Assembly: GCF_030272615.1 (NCBI RefSeq)
Contig: NC_081408.1
Span: 618,384,476-618,448,475 of the forward strand
Source: Cryptomeria japonica
Lineage: Eukaryota > Streptophyta > Pinopsida > Cupressales > Cupressaceae
DNA length: 64,000 nucleotides
Direction: 5' to 3'
The notes under the pieces are model-generated. The model made no database searches. It saw only the letters and a program-made list of their open reading frames with translations, and was not told where the DNA came from. Below, piece by piece: positions 61,823 through 64,000 of this stretch (its first letter is position 1; every line of letters starts with the position of its first letter). The position numbers and the translations under genes were made by a program.

Positions 61823-62725
61823 TGTTGGGATCTGAGAACACTGAGAGGGGGGGGGGTGTGAATCAGTGTTCTTTCAAAATGAACAATTTTTAACTTTCTA
61901 AACCATGTATGTATGTACTGGTAAACAAATAATCATACGACAAGAAGCAAATAAACCATCCACATAAATGAACACCATAACGCACAAAATTTATACATGG
62001 AAAACCTCAATGAGGAAAAACCATGGTGGGATTTGTGACCCACAATATCAGTTCACTGGCCATATGAAAAGATATTACATAAAACAAGGGCCTACACTTG
62101 CAGGAAGGCATACTGTTCAGCACAAAAGAGCCTCACTGACTACAAGCTTTTGGCCAAAGTAAATTACTGAAAATGAACTCAAGAGTGCATCTGCTATGCC
62201 AGATAGAGTTCCGGTTCTAGTTTTGCTCTATACCGGTTCACACACTGGAACTATTACCGGTATTACTTCTCCTCCAAGAATGCTTTCCAAGCTATCTATA
62301 GATCATTGCATGATATAATGTTCGCATACAAAAATGATCTCCATACATATATTTCCCATCTCACAATTCTGATATACCTATATATGTCTATCTCTATTCC
62401 ATCACAATACCATCATATTAAATTGACCTAGCAAACTGACTTATATACCTATTGCATGATATGCCTTATGTCGGCTTACAATGCATTTACAAGAGTTATT
62501 CAATGTTGGCCTTGACAATAATTACAAAATGATTTACTAAATAAATCTTCCTTGATGTCGACTTCCTTGAAGTATTGATGTCGGTGCCAGTGCTGGTGTA
62601 GGCTTGAATGCTTCCAATGTCGGTATCTATCGGTATATGCCTCCTAGTGCCGGTTTGTGACTTCCATCAGATCTTGTTGCCATCAATGACAACAAAATGA
62701 ATCCAATGAGTGTCAATTGCAAACA
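61823..62725 (-). repeat. Element F 3' LTR
   Basis: Plus text runs TGTTGGGATCTGAGAACACT to GTCAATTGCAAACA; the run GAGAGGGGGGGGGGTGTGAA is shared with A and E. 903 bp. Confidence 0.78.
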
Positions 62726-62876
62726 ATGTCCCCCTTTGGCATTGATGGCAACACTCATGTGAAAAATGGATTCCCTGTCGGTGTCCTCCCCTTGAGCAAT
62801 ATGCTCCATCTGATAATATTTTCTTTGATATTTGTCACATATGTACATACTCCCCCTTTGACATTAATGCCAAAGA
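62726..62876 (-). promoter_or_regulatory. Doubled polypurine tract of element F
   Basis: Sense GCCATCAATGCCAAAGGGGG (then ACAT) abuts the LTR. A second copy, GGCATTAATGTCAAAGGGGG, lies at 62851-62876, about 100 bp upstream. Confidence 0.62.
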
Positions 62877-62915
62877 CCAGTGAAAGAATAAAAGAATGAA
62901 AGAATACTATTAGTG

Positions 62916-64000
62916 TCACTCGAGCTTAATCATCTTTAGAATTTTTGGGTATGCCTTTTGTAGCAACTGAAGATACATGTCCCAGCCTAATTTGAAAGTA
63001 TCAGATACCGATGGAAGTCTACTAAGTAAGTGGGCAAGTGATTCCTTCTCTTGGGTATCTACTGGTGTGGGTTTTGCTAGCATATCCATGCATTCTTTCT
63101 TGTGAACACCCAATGAATCAAGTCTAGGGCTTACCAATCTTCTTACATTGCTTTCTCTCCTTATTATTTTATCTTTCTCCTTCTCAAAAGAAAAAACTTG
63201 GTTCTCCAAGGATAAAATTTGTCCATCAATAGATGTAGTTAGTGCAGTTAGTCCATCAAAAGAGTTAGCAATACTAGTCATTTTGTCATATAACTCTTTC
63301 AATCTGCTATCTACATTGGCTGTAAGATTTCTGAAATTATAACATACTCTATAGATATTAGTACATTGTTTAAAACAAATTTCAATGCGAACAAGCTTGT
63401 CTTCTATTTTCTTCTTCCCAGATTCTATAAGCTGATCAAAAGTTGCTCTTTTACCTGCAGAGAAACTGTCCAAAGCCTATCGGTTTGCATTCTGTCTCAA
63501 AGATTGAAAATTATTTGATATGTGCTCTGTTAAAGTCTTGAGCTTACCGGAAGGGCTTGCTCCATTCTCAATCTGATAGTCAGGCATTATTCTATGTAGT
63601 ATAGAGACCGATTGATCAATTAACCCTTTGTCTATAGCTCCTTCCTTTAGCAATTTCTAAGTGGCCACCATCATTAATTATGTTGGAATTAACTCAGAGA
63701 CTGATTTCTTCTCAACCTGAGAAGTGTCAATTGCCAAAACTCTTGCTGGTGAATCAATTTTACCTGCCGATATGGACTTAGTTGATTTTACCTTGTCCAT
63801 CTCAACCTTTATTGCATCGATGGCTTTGCCACTTGTTGTAGTATTGGTTACTATCGGTGGAGTATCATCCATAGTGTTTCCAGTGCCCTGTGCATTCTCT
63901 TTCTTAGAATTGGTTTGTGTCGGTACATAATGTACACTCTCTTTAACTACCAGTTGTGGTTGTGCCAAAATTGGAGTTTAACTACCCAAAATACCCTTTC
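62916..64000 (-). pseudogene. Element F ORF2 C-terminal half (runs off the window)
   Basis: The longest frame, 63473-62916 (185 codons), reads AGKRATFDQLIESGKKKIED, a coiled coil around ENQVFSFEKEKDKIIRRESN and an end WDMYLQLLQKAYPKILKMIK, then TGA-type stop. Upstream 63968-63678 reads a Lys/Thr-rich segment ending ARVLAIDTSQVEKKSVSELI. E and F are alignable throughout. In A and D the same place holds an E/K/T-rich linker and coiled-coil tail. Stops at 63678 and about 63476 break it. Confidence 0.62.

Larger units (their letters stand above)
61823..64000 (-). mobile_element. Element F: pol-less Copia-like LTR element, left part
   Basis: Inserted in E. The 3' LTR is 61823-62725, followed by two polypurine tracts and ORF2 coding running out of the window. 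TATTT precedes the LTR; the partner is not visible. Closest to E among the elements here. Confidence 0.75.

Overview
The window looks like intergenic DNA of a land plant with a large, repeat-choked genome, possibly a gymnosperm; the species cannot be fixed from the sequence. The evidence is plant-type Gypsy and Copia LTR elements, an L1-type LINE, a plant mobile domain and a fragment of plastid psaB. I see no intact host gene and no rRNA, tRNA or CRISPR array. Almost everything is one nest of transposable elements, most boundaries of which can be fixed by target-site duplications (TSDs).

The oldest layer is a minus-strand LINE whose pieces lie at 1-2323, 43923-44836, 54268-56442 and 57210-57778 (5' leader above that). 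Three insertions split it. The first is Gypsy-like element B (2324-43917, TSD GATAT). The second is LTR element C (44837-54262, TSD GTAGT). The third is a 767-bp plastid psaB fragment (56443-57209) inside LINE ORF1.

Element B (about 11.8 kb itself, 805-bp LTRs) keeps gag, protease and integrase-tail remnants but has lost most of pol. It carries a plant-mobile-domain remnant in antisense. B received three further insertions: Copia-like element A in its leader (5283-11601, minus, TSD GTGTT), Copia-like element D in its 3' part (18380-25996, plus, TSD TATCT), and a 15.9-kb DNA transposon G in its 3' LTR (28041-43897, TSD TTCCA).

G is the most unusual object. It has about 30-bp imperfect terminal inverted repeats and a decayed D-D-D transposase (33929-36922, plus). 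A second, convergent gene (42879-40968, minus) can be modelled with six exons and phase-0 GT-AG introns. Repeated palindromes with an AAATCGGATATCCGATTT core lie on both sides. A 4.8-kb inverted-repeat block has GA/CT arms around about 185 copies of a 20-bp unit, and there is a separate 359-bp tandem array.

Elements A and D, and the partial elements E (58841-61822) and F (61823-64000), form one pol-less LTR group. A and D encode a coiled-coil plus zinc-knuckle ORF1, then a long ORF2 of a family I do not recognise; A and D ORF2 are clearly alignable and E and F carry ORF2-like remnants. A, E and F, and less clearly D, have a doubled polypurine tract. C is a second pol-less type with a roughly 940-codon Q/P-rich reading frame; it shares leader, LTR-start and polypurine signals with B. 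Every coding region here is interrupted by stops or frameshifts.
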